Origin: Streptomyces sp. TSRI0281
GTDB taxonomy: Bacteria; Actinomycetota; Actinomycetes; Streptomycetales; Streptomycetaceae
NCBI RefSeq assembly: GCF_001905125.1
Contig: NZ_LWLE01000005.1
Location: forward strand, 180,644-244,643
Direction: 5' to 3'
Length of the DNA: 64,000 nt
Of this stretch, positions 32,910-42,479 are shown piece by piece. Position numbers and translations under genes: made by a program. The notes beneath the pieces are model-generated. The model did no database searches and was not told the origin of the DNA. It was given only the letters and a program-made list of their open reading frames with translations. Position 1 is the stretch's first letter. Every line of letters starts with the position of its first letter.

Positions 32910-35897
32910 GTGCACCTGCACCCTGCGGCAACGCTTTCCGAGATTTCTGAACTGTCCCGCTGCTCCGCAGTCTTCCTCCCCGCGGATCCGGCCCGTAGCG
33001 GCCTGATCGCGTTCTGGAACCCGGACGGTAGCACCCCGCCCGCGACTCCCGGGATTTCGAGGGAACTGACCGTCGTAGGAGCCGATGCGCAGCCGCATGC
33101 CGTACCGGCTCTGCACCTGCCCGTGCGGGATGCCCTCGCTGTCCTCACACGGGCGCGGGTGAGCGGGCACGCCTCCCCCGCGACCGCCTTCTGGGGAGCC
33201 GCCGGAATCCTCGCGCTCCAACTCGTCGCCCGTGGGCTGCTGCTGCCGGGGCTGAGCCCCTTGGACCACGATGCGTGGCGGGCCGGTCCGCTGACCTCGG
33301 ACGACCTCGCGCGGATCCGGGAGCTGGCGGCGTCCATGCCGCCCACCGCCCACGCGGTGCCGCTGGACGCAGGCCCGGACACGGCGGCGGGCCGGCCGGT
33401 GCTGTTGCCCGAACCGGAGCGGCTGCTGCGGGCGTTCCTGGATGCGGTGGCCGACGGGCTGCCCCGAACGCCCGCCGCCTCGTTCACCACAACGGGCCCC
33501 GCCTTCGCCGCCGATGCGCCGCAACAGCTCCCCGGTCTGCGGGGCTGGGCGGCCGATGTCGCGGCCGGTCATGACGCGGGCGTACGGCTCTCCCTGCGGA
33601 TCGAGATGTCGGAGCCGGCCGAACCCTTCACCGCGACCGGCTCCGACCACGACTCGCACCGGAACCGTCCCCCTCACGGGCAGTCGCAGCCGAGTGACCG
33701 TGGACCGTCGTTCCGGGCCGTCCTGCAGATCCACAGCGTCAGCGACCCCACCCTGGTCGCCGACGCGGCCGAGGTATGGGCGGGAAGCGCGCCGACCGCT
33801 GCGGCATTCGGCCCGCGGGCCCGGATGGACGCCCTGCTCGCGCTGCGCCGCGCCGCCCGCGCCTGGCCTCCGCTGGCCCCGCTGCTGTCGGCTGCGGTGC
33901 CCGACTCGGTCGAACCGGCCGACGAGGAGATCGCCGAGCTGCTGGGCCCCGCCGCACGGGCACTGGCCGCGACGGGTGTTCAGGTGCACTGGCCCAAGGA
34001 ACTGGCCAGAAAGCTCACCGCACGCGCGGTGATCGGACCGCCCGACCCGGATGACGGCCCGACCGGCTCGAAGGACGGCCCAACCCGGTCGAAGGACGGC
34101 TCCAAAGCCCACGCCGGCACCGGGTCGGACGCTCCCTCGTTCCTGTCCGCCGACGCGCTGCTCGCGTTCAACTGGCGGTTCGCGCTGGGCGACCAGAAGC
34201 TGAGCCGGGCGGAGATCGACCGGCTCGCCGAGTCCAGCAGGCCGGTCGTCCGTCTGCGCGACCAGTGGGTGCTCATCGACCCCGAGGAGGCCCGACGGGC
34301 CCGGGAGTCCCAGGACCGCAAGGTCACACCCATGGACGCGCTGGGCGCGGTGCTGACCGGTTCCACCGAGGTGGACGGGCAGCGGGTCGAGGTCGCGGCG
34401 ACGGGCTGGCTGGAGCAACTACGGGACCGGCTCACGGACCCGGAGTCGGGCGAACAGCAGACGATCGGTCAGCCCGGGGCGCTCACCGCGACCTTGCGCG
34501 ACTATCAGCTGCGCGGCCTGAACTGGCTGAACACCATGACCTCACTCGGTCTCGGCGGATGTCTCGCCGATGACATGGGGCTCGGCAAGACCATCACCCT
34601 GATCGCCCTGCATCTGCACCGCCAGAGCGATCCCGCAGCGGCCGGGCCGACCCTGGTGGTGTGCCCGACGTCCCTGATGGGCAATTGGCAACGGGAGATC
34701 GAGAGGTTCGCACCGGGCACGCCGGTGCGTCGCTTCCACGGTGCCGCGCGCTCCCTGGAAGGGCTCGCGGACGGCGAGTTCGTCCTCACCACGTACGGCA
34801 CGATGCGCCTCGACGCGCCCCGGCTCGCCGGGGCGAACTGGGGAATGGTCGTCGCCGACGAGGCGCAGCACGTCAAGAATCCGCATTCGGCCACGGCGAA
34901 GCAGCTGCGGGCCATCGGCGCGCGGGCGCGCGTCGCGCTCACCGGCACCCCGGTGGAGAACAACCTCTCCGAGCTGTGGGCGATCCTCGACTGGACGACC
35001 CCGGGACTCCTCGGCCGGCTCGGCACCTTCCGTACCCGGTACGCCGCCGCGATCGAGGGCGGCAACGACCCGGCGGCCGCCGAGCGGCTCGCCTCCCTGG
35101 TACGCCCGTTCCTGCTGCGGCGCCGCAAGTCCGACCCGGGCATCGCTCCGGAGCTGCCGCCGAAGACGGAGACCGACCGTGCGGTGTCGCTGACGGCGGA
35201 GCAGACGGGCCTGTACGAGGCGGTGGTGCGCGAGACCCTGGCGGAGATCTCCGGATCCGACGGATTCGCCCGGCGCGGGCTCGTCATGAAGCTGCTGACG
35301 GCGCTCAAGCAGATCTGCAACCACCCGGCGCAGTACCTCAAGGAGGAGCAGCCGAGGATCGCGGACCGTTCGGGCAAGGTGGAGCTGCTGGACGAACTTC
35401 TCGACACGATCCTGTCCGAGGAGGCGAGCGTGCTGGTGTTCACCCAGTACGTGCAGATGGCCCGGCTGCTGGAACGGCATCTGGCGGCGCGCGGGGTGCC
35501 CACCCAGTTCCTGCACGGCGGCACGTCCGTCGCGCAGCGCGAGGAGATGGTCCAGCGGTTCCAGGCGGGCGAGGCCCCGGTCTTCCTGCTGTCGCTCAAG
35601 GCGGCCGGGACCGGGCTCAACCTCACCCGGGCCGAGCACGTGGTGCACTTCGACCGCTGGTGGAACCCGGCGGTCGAGGCGCAGGCGACGGACCGCGCGT
35701 ACCGGATCGGCCAGACCCGGCCGGTCCAGGTGCACCGGCTCATCGCCGAGGGCACCATCGAGGACCGGATCGCCGAGATGCTGGCCCGCAAGCAGGGAGT
35801 CGCGGACGCGGTACTGGGTTCCGGCGAGGCCGCGCTGACCGAACTGACCGATGCGGAACTGGCCGACCTGGTCCAGCTGCGAGGGGGCGCACGATGA
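32910..35897 (+). CDS. SNF2-family DNA translocase/helicase
   Basis: 995 residues. The C-terminal half is a complete SNF2 motor: DDMGLGKTITLIALHL (Walker A, near 552), VVADEAQHVKNPHS (Walker B, near 649), LTGTPVENNLSELWAILDW, VLVFTQYVQMARLLERHL, and motif VI QATDRAYRIGQTRPVQVHRL near 926. The first 500 residues are the SNF2-associated bacterial domain with Pro-rich linkers. The protein should move along duplex DNA using ATP. The GTG start has GAGGA 13 bases upstream, a long spacing. Its stop overlaps the SWIM-protein ATG (ATGA), so the two act together. Confidence 0.93.
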   Translation: MHLHPAATLSEISELSRCSAVFLPADPARSGLIAFWNPDGSTPPATPGISRELTVVGADAQPHAVPALHLPVRDALAVLTRARVSGHASPATAFWGAAGILALQLVARGLLLPGLSPLDHDAWRAGPLTSDDLARIRELAASMPPTAHAVPLDAGPDTAAGRPVLLPEPERLLRAFLDAVADGLPRTPAASFTTTGPAFAADAPQQLPGLRGWAADVAAGHDAGVRLSLRIEMSEPAEPFTATGSDHDSHRNRPPHGQSQPSDRGPSFRAVLQIHSVSDPTLVADAAEVWAGSAPTAAAFGPRARMDALLALRRAARAWPPLAPLLSAAVPDSVEPADEEIAELLGPAARALAATGVQVHWPKELARKLTARAVIGPPDPDDGPTGSKDGPTRSKDGSKAHAGTGSDAPSFLSADALLAFNWRFALGDQKLSRAEIDRLAESSRPVVRLRDQWVLIDPEEARRARESQDRKVTPMDALGAVLTGSTEVDGQRVEVAATGWLEQLRDRLTDPESGEQQTIGQPGALTATLRDYQLRGLNWLNTMTSLGLGGCLADDMGLGKTITLIALHLHRQSDPAAAGPTLVVCPTSLMGNWQREIERFAPGTPVRRFHGAARSLEGLADGEFVLTTYGTMRLDAPRLAGANWGMVVADEAQHVKNPHSATAKQLRAIGARARVALTGTPVENNLSELWAILDWTTPGLLGRLGTFRTRYAAAIEGGNDPAAAERLASLVRPFLLRRRKSDPGIAPELPPKTETDRAVSLTAEQTGLYEAVVRETLAEISGSDGFARRGLVMKLLTALKQICNHPAQYLKEEQPRIADRSGKVELLDELLDTILSEEASVLVFTQYVQMARLLERHLAARGVPTQFLHGGTSVAQREEMVQRFQAGEAPVFLLSLKAAGTGLNLTRAEHVVHFDRWWNPAVEAQATDRAYRIGQTRPVQVHRLIAEGTIEDRIAEMLARKQGVADAVLGSGEAALTELTDAELADLVQLRGGAR

Positions 35898-37315
35898 GCG
35901 ACGCATACGGGGACGCGTACGAGGACGGCGGCTACGACGAGCGGGGCGGCGGGCCCGGCGACTGGCAGGGCGACGAACCGGACGGCGACCGGGGCGAACA
36001 GCCCGGATACGGCCGGGGAGCTGAGGGGCGTGGAGGTCCCGAGCGTACGTTCGCGGCCCTGCCACCGGCGCACGGGCGCGGGTTCGCCACATCGTGGTGG
36101 GGCCAGGCGTGGCTGAAGGCGCTGGAGGACACGGCCCTCGACGGTCAGCAGCTCAAGAAGGGGCGCCGACTGGCCAGGGAGGGCAAGGTCGGCGCGGTCT
36201 CCGTGCGGCCGGGCCGGATCACCGCCGTCGTCCATGAGCGGGACGCGACGGCGTACCGCAGCGATGTGCTGCTCCAGCAGCTGAGCGAGGAGGAGTGGGA
36301 CCGCTTCCTGGACATGGCGGTCGAGCGGGCCGGACACATCGCGGCGTTGCTGGACCGGGAGATGCCGCCGCACCTGGTGGAGGACGCGGCGGCGGCGGGG
36401 GTGGATCTGCTGCCGGGCATCGGTGACCTGGAACCCGAGTGCGCCTGCGAGGCGTGGGACCACTGCCCGCACACGGGCGCCCTGTGCTACCAGGTGGCGC
36501 GGCTGCTGGACGAGGACCCGTTCGTGTTGCTGCTGCTGCGGGGGCGCGACGAGCGGCGGCTCCTGGACGAGCTCCAGGTGCGCAGTGCCGCCCGAGCGGT
36601 CCGGTCGGTGCGCGGGGAGCCGACGGGCGCGGAGGACCGGAGTGCGCCCGCGGCCCGGTACGGCGTTCCGGCCGAGGAGGTCTACGCCGCGGAAGGGATT
36701 CTGCCGCCGCTGCCCGCGCCTCCGCCGGTACCCGACGAGCCGGGTCTTCCGCCGTCCCTGGACACGGAGACCGACCCGGCGCCGGGGCTCGACCCGGCGG
36801 CGCTGGAACTGCTGGCGTCGGACAGTGCCGTACGGGCCCACCGGATGCTGCGGGAAGCACTGGCTCCGGCGCACGAACACCGCCCGGTGCCGGTCGGGTT
36901 GACACCGGAGCAGGACGCGGTACGGCTGGCGGCCGACACCGCTCCCGAACCGTGGATCGCCACCCGGCTCGCGGCCGGCTCCGGTCGGCAGCGGGCCGAC
37001 CTGGACATCGCCGTGCGCGCCTGGCGGTACGGCGGCAGCGCCGCGCTCGCGGTGCTGGAGGAGGAGTGGGAGCCGGACCCGGAATCCCTCGCGCGGGCGC
37101 GGGCGCAGCTCGCCGCGGCCTGGGAAGAGGGCGAGCGCCCGCAGTTGCGTGCCGGACGTGCCCGCTGGACGGTGACGGGCGCCGACCTCCAGCTCCGGTA
37201 CGGGCGGGACGGGCGGTGGTGGCCGTACCGCAAGGAACGCGGCCGCTGGGTGCCGGCCGGGCCTGCGGATGACGATCCGGCGGGCGCGCTGGCGGTGTCG
37301 CCGGCCGACGCCTGA
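35894..37315 (+). CDS. SWIM zinc-finger protein coupled to the SNF2 motor
   Basis: 473 residues. After a Gly/Asp-rich start, FATSWWGQAWLKALEDTALD and RGRRLAREGKVGAVSV-like residues lead to the SWIM finger CACEAWDHCPHTGALCYQVA (CxC...CxH, near residue 182), a zinc-binding DNA or protein contact module. The C-terminal part has a Pro-rich hinge and an Ala-rich helical domain ending in WWPYRKERGRWVPAG. Its ATG overlaps the SNF2 stop by four bases. This SNF2/SWIM pair is widespread in actinobacteria, but its job in repair or defence is not settled. Confidence 0.88.
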   Translation: MSDAYGDAYEDGGYDERGGGPGDWQGDEPDGDRGEQPGYGRGAEGRGGPERTFAALPPAHGRGFATSWWGQAWLKALEDTALDGQQLKKGRRLAREGKVGAVSVRPGRITAVVHERDATAYRSDVLLQQLSEEEWDRFLDMAVERAGHIAALLDREMPPHLVEDAAAAGVDLLPGIGDLEPECACEAWDHCPHTGALCYQVARLLDEDPFVLLLLRGRDERRLLDELQVRSAARAVRSVRGEPTGAEDRSAPAARYGVPAEEVYAAEGILPPLPAPPPVPDEPGLPPSLDTETDPAPGLDPAALELLASDSAVRAHRMLREALAPAHEHRPVPVGLTPEQDAVRLAADTAPEPWIATRLAAGSGRQRADLDIAVRAWRYGGSAALAVLEEEWEPDPESLARARAQLAAAWEEGERPQLRAGRARWTVTGADLQLRYGRDGRWWPYRKERGRWVPAGPADDDPAGALAVSPADA

Positions 37316-37540
37316 TCCGACGCATACACGTACCGGGGGCGGGGCAGTACCTGTGCCGGAGGCGGAGGCGCCGCTCCCGGGCGTGTATGCGAGGCCGGGG
37401 TGCGGAGGCGCCGCAACCCGGCGCCATGCGAGGCCGGGTTCGCCATCTGCTGCCCTCACGTTCAACTCGATGTCACCGGGTGTTGTACGTGGGGGCGGAA
37501 CCTGACGGCGCTGATGAACCTTTGTGCCCCAGGAGGCCCC

Positions 37541-38902
37541 ATGTCCACGCGTGTTGTCCGTCGTGCCCTTTCTGTCGGGCTGCCGCTCGCCCTGCTGTCC
37601 ACCCTCGGTGTCACCGCCACCGCGACCGCCGGTACGCAGGAACGCCACGGACACCACGAGCGTCCCGACCGGACCGCGCGGATCACCGGGAGCGCCGTGC
37701 TGGGCGACCTACCGCTCGCCGGATTCAGCAACGGTCTGCTGCCCGGCACGGTCTCCGACGACCGGGGTGTCCAGCTCGGCGGCATCGGCAGCGACATCTA
37801 CCCGGCCGGTCGTAAGGGCGAGTTCTGGACGGTGACGGACCGCGGGCCGAACGGCCAGATCAAGGTCGACGGCAAGAAGCGGCGTACGTTCCCCGTCGCG
37901 GGCTTCGATCCGGCGATCGTGAAGATCCGGGTCAGTGGCAAGAAGATCAAGGTGCTGAGCGCCATCCCGATCACGACGCGTTCCGGTGCGCCGGTCACGG
38001 GGCTGCCGAACCAGGCGAGCCGTGACGAGGCCCCGTACACGTACAACGCGCTGACCCCCCTCACGTACCACCCGAACGGGCTGGACACCGAGGGCGTCGT
38101 CCGTGCGGCGGACGGCTCGTTCTGGCTGGTGGACGAGTACGGCCCCTCCCTGGTCCATGTCTCCTCGCGCGGCCGGGTGCTGGCCCGCTACGTACCCGAG
38201 GGACTGCGGCTGAAGGGCGCCGGCTACCCCGTCGTCGAGGCCCTGCCCGGAGTGCTGCTCCACCGCAAGATCAACCGTGGTTTCGAAGGGCTGGCCCTGC
38301 TGCCCGGCGGGGATCTGGTGATGGCGGTGCAGAGCCCTCTCTCGCTGCCCGACGTGGACGCGGGCGAGTCCTCGCGCAATGTCCGGCTGCTGCGCTTCTC
38401 GACGAAGAAGCAGGCGGTGACCGCCGAGTACGCCTACCGGTTCGACCCGGTCGAGGTCGTCGACCCGGGCGAGGACGACACGTCCGAGCTGAAGATCTCC
38501 TCGGTCGTCGCCCTGGACCGGAACACGCTGCTGGTCGAGGAGCGCACCGACAAGGCGGCCCGACTGCACCGGGTGACGCTCCCCCACGGCTCCGGCATCC
38601 TCGGCTCGGCCTGGGACGACCCGGCGGCCTCCCCCTCGTACGAGGAGCTGACGAACCCCTCGGCAGCCGGTGTGCGGGTGCTGCGCAAGAGCCTGGTCAT
38701 CGACCTCGGCACGGTCGCGGGAGTGCCCGGCAAGATCGAAGGCGTGGCGGTCACGGGCCGGAGCACGCTCGCCCTCATCAACGACAACGACTTCGGGATG
38801 ACGGACGGCGCGGAGGCGTTCGACGCGAACGGCCGACTGGTCGACAGCGGCATCGAGACCTCGGTGACGTCGCTCAAGCTCCCCCGCCCGCTGAAGGGCT
38901 GA
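37541..38902 (+). CDS. Secreted esterase-like phytase-family protein
   Basis: 453 residues. The signal peptide RRALSVGLPLALLSTLGVTA ends near ATATAG. The mature part has the beta-propeller-like repeats of the esterase-like phytase family (Phytase-like): GIGSDIYPAGRKGEFWTVTD, NGLDTEGVVRAADGSFWLVD, RGFEGLALLPGGDLVMAVQS and IEGVAVTGRSTLALINDND. Members are secreted and are linked to phosphate release, but few have been assayed. AGGAGG precedes the ATG. The 225-base gap upstream holds short direct repeats (GCGGAGGCGCCGC and ATGCGAGGCCGGG, each twice). Confidence 0.85.
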   Translation: MSTRVVRRALSVGLPLALLSTLGVTATATAGTQERHGHHERPDRTARITGSAVLGDLPLAGFSNGLLPGTVSDDRGVQLGGIGSDIYPAGRKGEFWTVTDRGPNGQIKVDGKKRRTFPVAGFDPAIVKIRVSGKKIKVLSAIPITTRSGAPVTGLPNQASRDEAPYTYNALTPLTYHPNGLDTEGVVRAADGSFWLVDEYGPSLVHVSSRGRVLARYVPEGLRLKGAGYPVVEALPGVLLHRKINRGFEGLALLPGGDLVMAVQSPLSLPDVDAGESSRNVRLLRFSTKKQAVTAEYAYRFDPVEVVDPGEDDTSELKISSVVALDRNTLLVEERTDKAARLHRVTLPHGSGILGSAWDDPAASPSYEELTNPSAAGVRVLRKSLVIDLGTVAGVPGKIEGVAVTGRSTLALINDNDFGMTDGAEAFDANGRLVDSGIETSVTSLKLPRPLKG

Positions 38903-39059
38903 GCCCGCGCGGAACCGCGCCGCCGGCTGATCCCCCGACCCGGCCCCGAACACCTGCCGTCTTCCGTCACCTCCCCGACGGCCGTACGGTGGGCCCCGCC
39001 AGACGCTCGGCCGTACATCGGACAACGCCTTCCGGTCATCGGACATGAGGAGTCACGGG

Positions 39060-40775
39060 GTGTCACATCGCAGGGTGCCGGGTCACGGGGTGTTACATGA
39101 CGGGCTGCCGGATCACGAGTCGTCAGGTCACGAGTTGTCAGGTCACGGAGGGCCGGGGGAAGCGCACACGGAACTGCGGCGCGATGCTTTGGGACTGCGC
39201 GAGGTCCTCTTCCAGAGCATCACGGCGATGGCGCCCGCCGCGGCCATCGCGGCGTCCATCCCCGCCGGTGCCGCGTTCGCCGGGGGCAGTCTGCCGCTGT
39301 CCGTCCTGGTGGCGCTGGTGGCCTGTCTGTTCACCGCGTCGTGCGTGGCGGAGCTGGCCCGGCGGTTACCGGCGGCCGGATCGGTCGCCACGTACTCCGC
39401 ACAGGGACTGCATCCGGCCGTCGGCTTCCTCGTCGGCTGGGGCTATGTCTTCGTCGAGGCCCTGATCCCCGCGCTGCTGCTGCTCCAGCTCGGCTTCACC
39501 ACCGCGGGCACCCTGAACGAACAGTGGCCCGCCTACCCGGCCGACCTCTGGTGGCCCTGGTCGCTGCTGGGGGCGGCCGTCATCGCGGCCGCCGGGTACT
39601 TCGGAGTGCGGGCCTCCGCCCGGTTCGGCACCGTCCTCGGCATCTTCGAGGTACTGGTCTTCCTCGGGTTCGCGGTGGTGCTGATCGGTAAGGCGGGCCC
39701 GGACAACACCCTGTCGGTGTTCGGCACAGGACACGCCCCGAGCGGCGGCGACGGCATCAGTGCGGTGTTCGCAGGGTCGGTGTACACGATCCTCGCGTTC
39801 GCGGGCTTCGAGGCCGCGGCCCCTCTCGCGGAGGAGACCAAGGACCCGCGGCGCACCATGCGGCGTGCGGTGCTCGGGTCGGCGCTCTCGATCGGACTCG
39901 TGTACGTCCTCACCACGTACGCCATGTCGGTGTACTTCGGGCCCGACAGGTTCGCCGATTTCGGTACGTCCGGCAGCGCGTCCTGGGAGGGCGTGGCCCG
40001 CGCGTCGTTCGGGCTGTTCTGGGTGCTGCTGTTCTTCGCCGTCGTCAACTCGACCCTGGCCAACGCCAACGCCTGTGCGAACGTCTCCACCCGGACCGCC
40101 TTCGCGCTGGGCCGGATCCGGGTGTTTCCGCACGCCTTCGCGCGCCTGCATCCCCGGCGCCGTTCCCCGGTCACCGGAGTGGCCGCGCAGTTCGTGATCG
40201 CGGTCGGCGCGACACTCGGGCTGGGGTTCGCCTACGACCCGGTGACGGCGTTCGTGCTGCTGGCCACCATCATCGTGACGGTCATCATCGGGGTGTACAT
40301 CGTCGTCGATCTGGCCTGTGCCGGGTACTTCCTGCGGCGCCGCCGCGACGCCTTCCACCCCGTACTGCATCTCCTCTTCCCGGTGCTGGGCATCGCGGCG
40401 TTCGTCCCGGCCCTGCTGACCGCGGCGGGCATTCCCGCCTTCGACTTCGTCTCGGAGCTCAGCGCTCCCGTGTCGTACGCGGGCCCGGTCGTCGGCGTCT
40501 GGATGCTCATCGGCCTCGTCGTCCTGGCGGTACTGCTGCGGCGCCATCCGGAGCGGGTGGCGCAGACCGGGCGGGTCCATCTGGATGAGGCCGCGTGGCA
40601 GACGGCCGCCGGGCCCGGGACCGCCGCGACCACGACCGGCGCCACGAGCAATCCTGAGACCGATCCCAGGACCAGGACCGGGACCAAGAAAGAGACCGGG
40701 ACCAAGAAAGGGGCCGGGACCGCTGTCGGGACCAAGCCCGAGTCCCCGCCCGAGACAGGAGATGAGCAGCGATGA
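39060..40775 (+). CDS. APC-family amino acid/amine permease with TTA codon
   Basis: 571 residues and about 12 membrane helices (FQSITAMAPAAAIAASIPAG, VLVALVACLFTASCVAELAR and so on). GFEAAAPLAEETKDPRRTM is the signature loop of APC transporters. It imports an amino acid or amine by proton coupling. GTG 39060 is chosen because GAGGAG lies 7 bases before it; ATG 39045 has no site. Codon 103 is TTA (39366-39368), pointing to bldA control. Both tails are low-complexity: His/Gly repeats at the N-terminus and Thr/Lys/Gly repeats at the C-terminus (TGTKKETGTKKGAGT). Its stop overlaps the acetamidase start. Confidence 0.88.
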   Translation: MSHRRVPGHGVLHDGLPDHESSGHELSGHGGPGEAHTELRRDALGLREVLFQSITAMAPAAAIAASIPAGAAFAGGSLPLSVLVALVACLFTASCVAELARRLPAAGSVATYSAQGLHPAVGFLVGWGYVFVEALIPALLLLQLGFTTAGTLNEQWPAYPADLWWPWSLLGAAVIAAAGYFGVRASARFGTVLGIFEVLVFLGFAVVLIGKAGPDNTLSVFGTGHAPSGGDGISAVFAGSVYTILAFAGFEAAAPLAEETKDPRRTMRRAVLGSALSIGLVYVLTTYAMSVYFGPDRFADFGTSGSASWEGVARASFGLFWVLLFFAVVNSTLANANACANVSTRTAFALGRIRVFPHAFARLHPRRRSPVTGVAAQFVIAVGATLGLGFAYDPVTAFVLLATIIVTVIIGVYIVVDLACAGYFLRRRRDAFHPVLHLLFPVLGIAAFVPALLTAAGIPAFDFVSELSAPVSYAGPVVGVWMLIGLVVLAVLLRRHPERVAQTGRVHLDEAAWQTAAGPGTAATTTGATSNPETDPRTRTGTKKETGTKKGAGTAVGTKPESPPETGDEQR

Positions 40776-41788
40776 GCGACCCCAGGATTCTGACCGTTCG
40801 ACCGCGGGAGGGCGAGTACGCCTGGACGTTCGGCGGCGCCGCACCGGTGGCACGGATCGAGCCGGGTACGTACCTCGACCTCTACACCGAGGACTGCTTC
40901 GCGGGACGGGTGCGCTCCGACAAGGACCTGGTGTCGGAGGTGTGCGAGTTCCCCTACCTCAACCCGCAGACGGGCCCGTTCCATGTGGTGGGGGCCGAGC
41001 CGGGCGACACCGTGGCGGTGCACTTCGTGTCGATCGAACCGGCCAGGGACTGGGCCGCCTCGACGACCGTGCCCTTGTTCGGGGCGCTGACCTCCACGCA
41101 CACCACGGCCTCGCTCCAGGCCCCGCTGCCCGAGGTGGTGTGGATGTGGCAGCTGGACCGGGCGCGCCGCACCTGCCTGTTCAGCGCTCGGGACAGCGAC
41201 TTCCAGGTGGAACTGCCGATGGATCCGATGCACGGCACGGTGGGGGTGGCCCCGGCCAACCTGGAGGTCCGGTCGGCGCTGGTGCCGGACGCGCACGGCG
41301 GCAACATGGACACGCCCGAGATGCGGGCCGGGGTGACCTGCTATCTGGGCGTCAACGTCGAAGGCGCGCTGCTGAGTCTGGGCGACGGGCACGCCCGCCA
41401 GGGCGAGGGCGAGACCTGCGGCGTGGCCGTGGAGTGCGCGATGAACACGGTGGTGCTGGTCGAGCTGCTGAAGGGGGTCGCCACGCCGTGGCCACGGATC
41501 GAGTCCGACACCCATCTGATGTCCACCGGTTCCGCCCGCCCCCTCGAAGACGCCTTCCGTATCTCGCAGTTGGACCTGGTGCAGTGGCTGGCCCGCGACT
41601 ACGGGCTCTCCGAACTCGACGCGTACCAACTGATCAGCCAGGCCGGTGAGGCGCCGCTGGCCAATGTCTGCGACACCAACTACACCTGCGTGGCCAAGAT
41701 CCGCAAGGAATGGCTGCCCACCGGGGAACCGAACCGCGGCCTCCACCGTCATCTTCGGCAGACGGCCTCGGTGTTGCCTCGATCCTGA
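40772..41788 (+). CDS. Acetamidase/formamidase family protein
   Basis: 338 residues of the acetamidase/formamidase (FmdA-AmdA) family, which hydrolyses short amides to ammonia and an acid. Typical stretches are VRPREGEYAWTFGGAAPVAR, VGAEPGDTVAVHFVSIEP, PDAHGGNMDTPEMRAGVTCY and GDGHARQGEGETCGVAVECA, where His, Asp and Glu residues build the metal site. The ATG overlaps the permease TGA (ATGA), so this is a two-gene operon for uptake and use of an amide or amine nitrogen source. The TTA codon in the permease should also limit this gene. Confidence 0.9.
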   Translation: MSDPRILTVRPREGEYAWTFGGAAPVARIEPGTYLDLYTEDCFAGRVRSDKDLVSEVCEFPYLNPQTGPFHVVGAEPGDTVAVHFVSIEPARDWAASTTVPLFGALTSTHTTASLQAPLPEVVWMWQLDRARRTCLFSARDSDFQVELPMDPMHGTVGVAPANLEVRSALVPDAHGGNMDTPEMRAGVTCYLGVNVEGALLSLGDGHARQGEGETCGVAVECAMNTVVLVELLKGVATPWPRIESDTHLMSTGSARPLEDAFRISQLDLVQWLARDYGLSELDAYQLISQAGEAPLANVCDTNYTCVAKIRKEWLPTGEPNRGLHRHLRQTASVLPRS

Positions 41789-41824
41789 TCCTGCGTCACC
41801 ATCCCTTCCCCCACAGGAGTTCCG

Positions 41825-42406
41825 ATGCACCGCAGAAAACTTCTTCAGGGCGCCGCCGTCACCGTGGCGGCGACGCTGCTCCCCGCCTCGGCACGGGCCG
41901 TGGCCTCATCGACGGGCGAGACGGATTATCCGGAGGCCCACTGGGCACCGGCGTCCACGTCCAACTACACGTCCTCGTCCCGGCCGTCGGCGTATCCGGT
42001 CGACTTCGTCGTCATCCATGTCGCGCAGCAGACGTTCAACGAGACGATCGGCATCTTCCAGAATCCGGCCAAACAGGTCTCCGCCCACTATGTGGTGCGT
42101 TCGGGCGACGGATACGTGGCCCAGTGCGTGCGGGAGCGGGACATCGGCTGGCACGCGGGGAACTGGGACTACAACACCCGCAGCATCGGCATCGAGCACG
42201 AGGGCTGGGTGGACCAACCCGCCTACTTCACCGACGCCATGTACGAGCGTTCGGCGAAGCTGACGGCGGACATCTGCGATCGCCACGGCATCACGAAGGA
42301 CCGGTCCCACATCATCGGCCACCACCAGGTGCCGGGCAGCGACCACACCGATCCGGGAGACAACTGGGACTGGGTCCGTTACATCCGCCTGGTGAATCTC
42401 TCCTGA
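41825..42406 (+). CDS. Tat-exported N-acetylmuramoyl-L-alanine amidase
   Basis: 193 residues. The N-terminus HRRKLLQGAAVTVAATLLPA is a twin-arginine signal ending in SARA. The amidase_2/PGRP domain follows: VDFVVIHVAQQTF (zinc His), GDGYVAQCVRERDIGWHAGN, SIGIEHEGWV and GHHQVPGSDHTDPGDNWDW (zinc His and catalytic residues). It cuts the bond between MurNAc and L-Ala in peptidoglycan outside the membrane. It starts 36 bases after the acetamidase stop and may be cotranscribed, though the functions differ. No wall-binding domain is attached. Confidence 0.9.
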   Translation: MHRRKLLQGAAVTVAATLLPASARAVASSTGETDYPEAHWAPASTSNYTSSSRPSAYPVDFVVIHVAQQTFNETIGIFQNPAKQVSAHYVVRSGDGYVAQCVRERDIGWHAGNWDYNTRSIGIEHEGWVDQPAYFTDAMYERSAKLTADICDRHGITKDRSHIIGHHQVPGSDHTDPGDNWDWVRYIRLVNLS

Positions 42407-42479
42407 CTCCCCCTCCTCGGCGGGCCACAGCGACTACTCTCCGCACCTGGGTTGTCGCGGAGGGCCGACCGGGGTCACG

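Noticed and set aside
34505..37657. 1,050-codon minus-strand frame opposite the SNF2 and SWIM genes
   Set aside because: No domain, low-complexity Arg/Pro/Ala composition, and the plus strand carries clear helicase and zinc-finger motifs.
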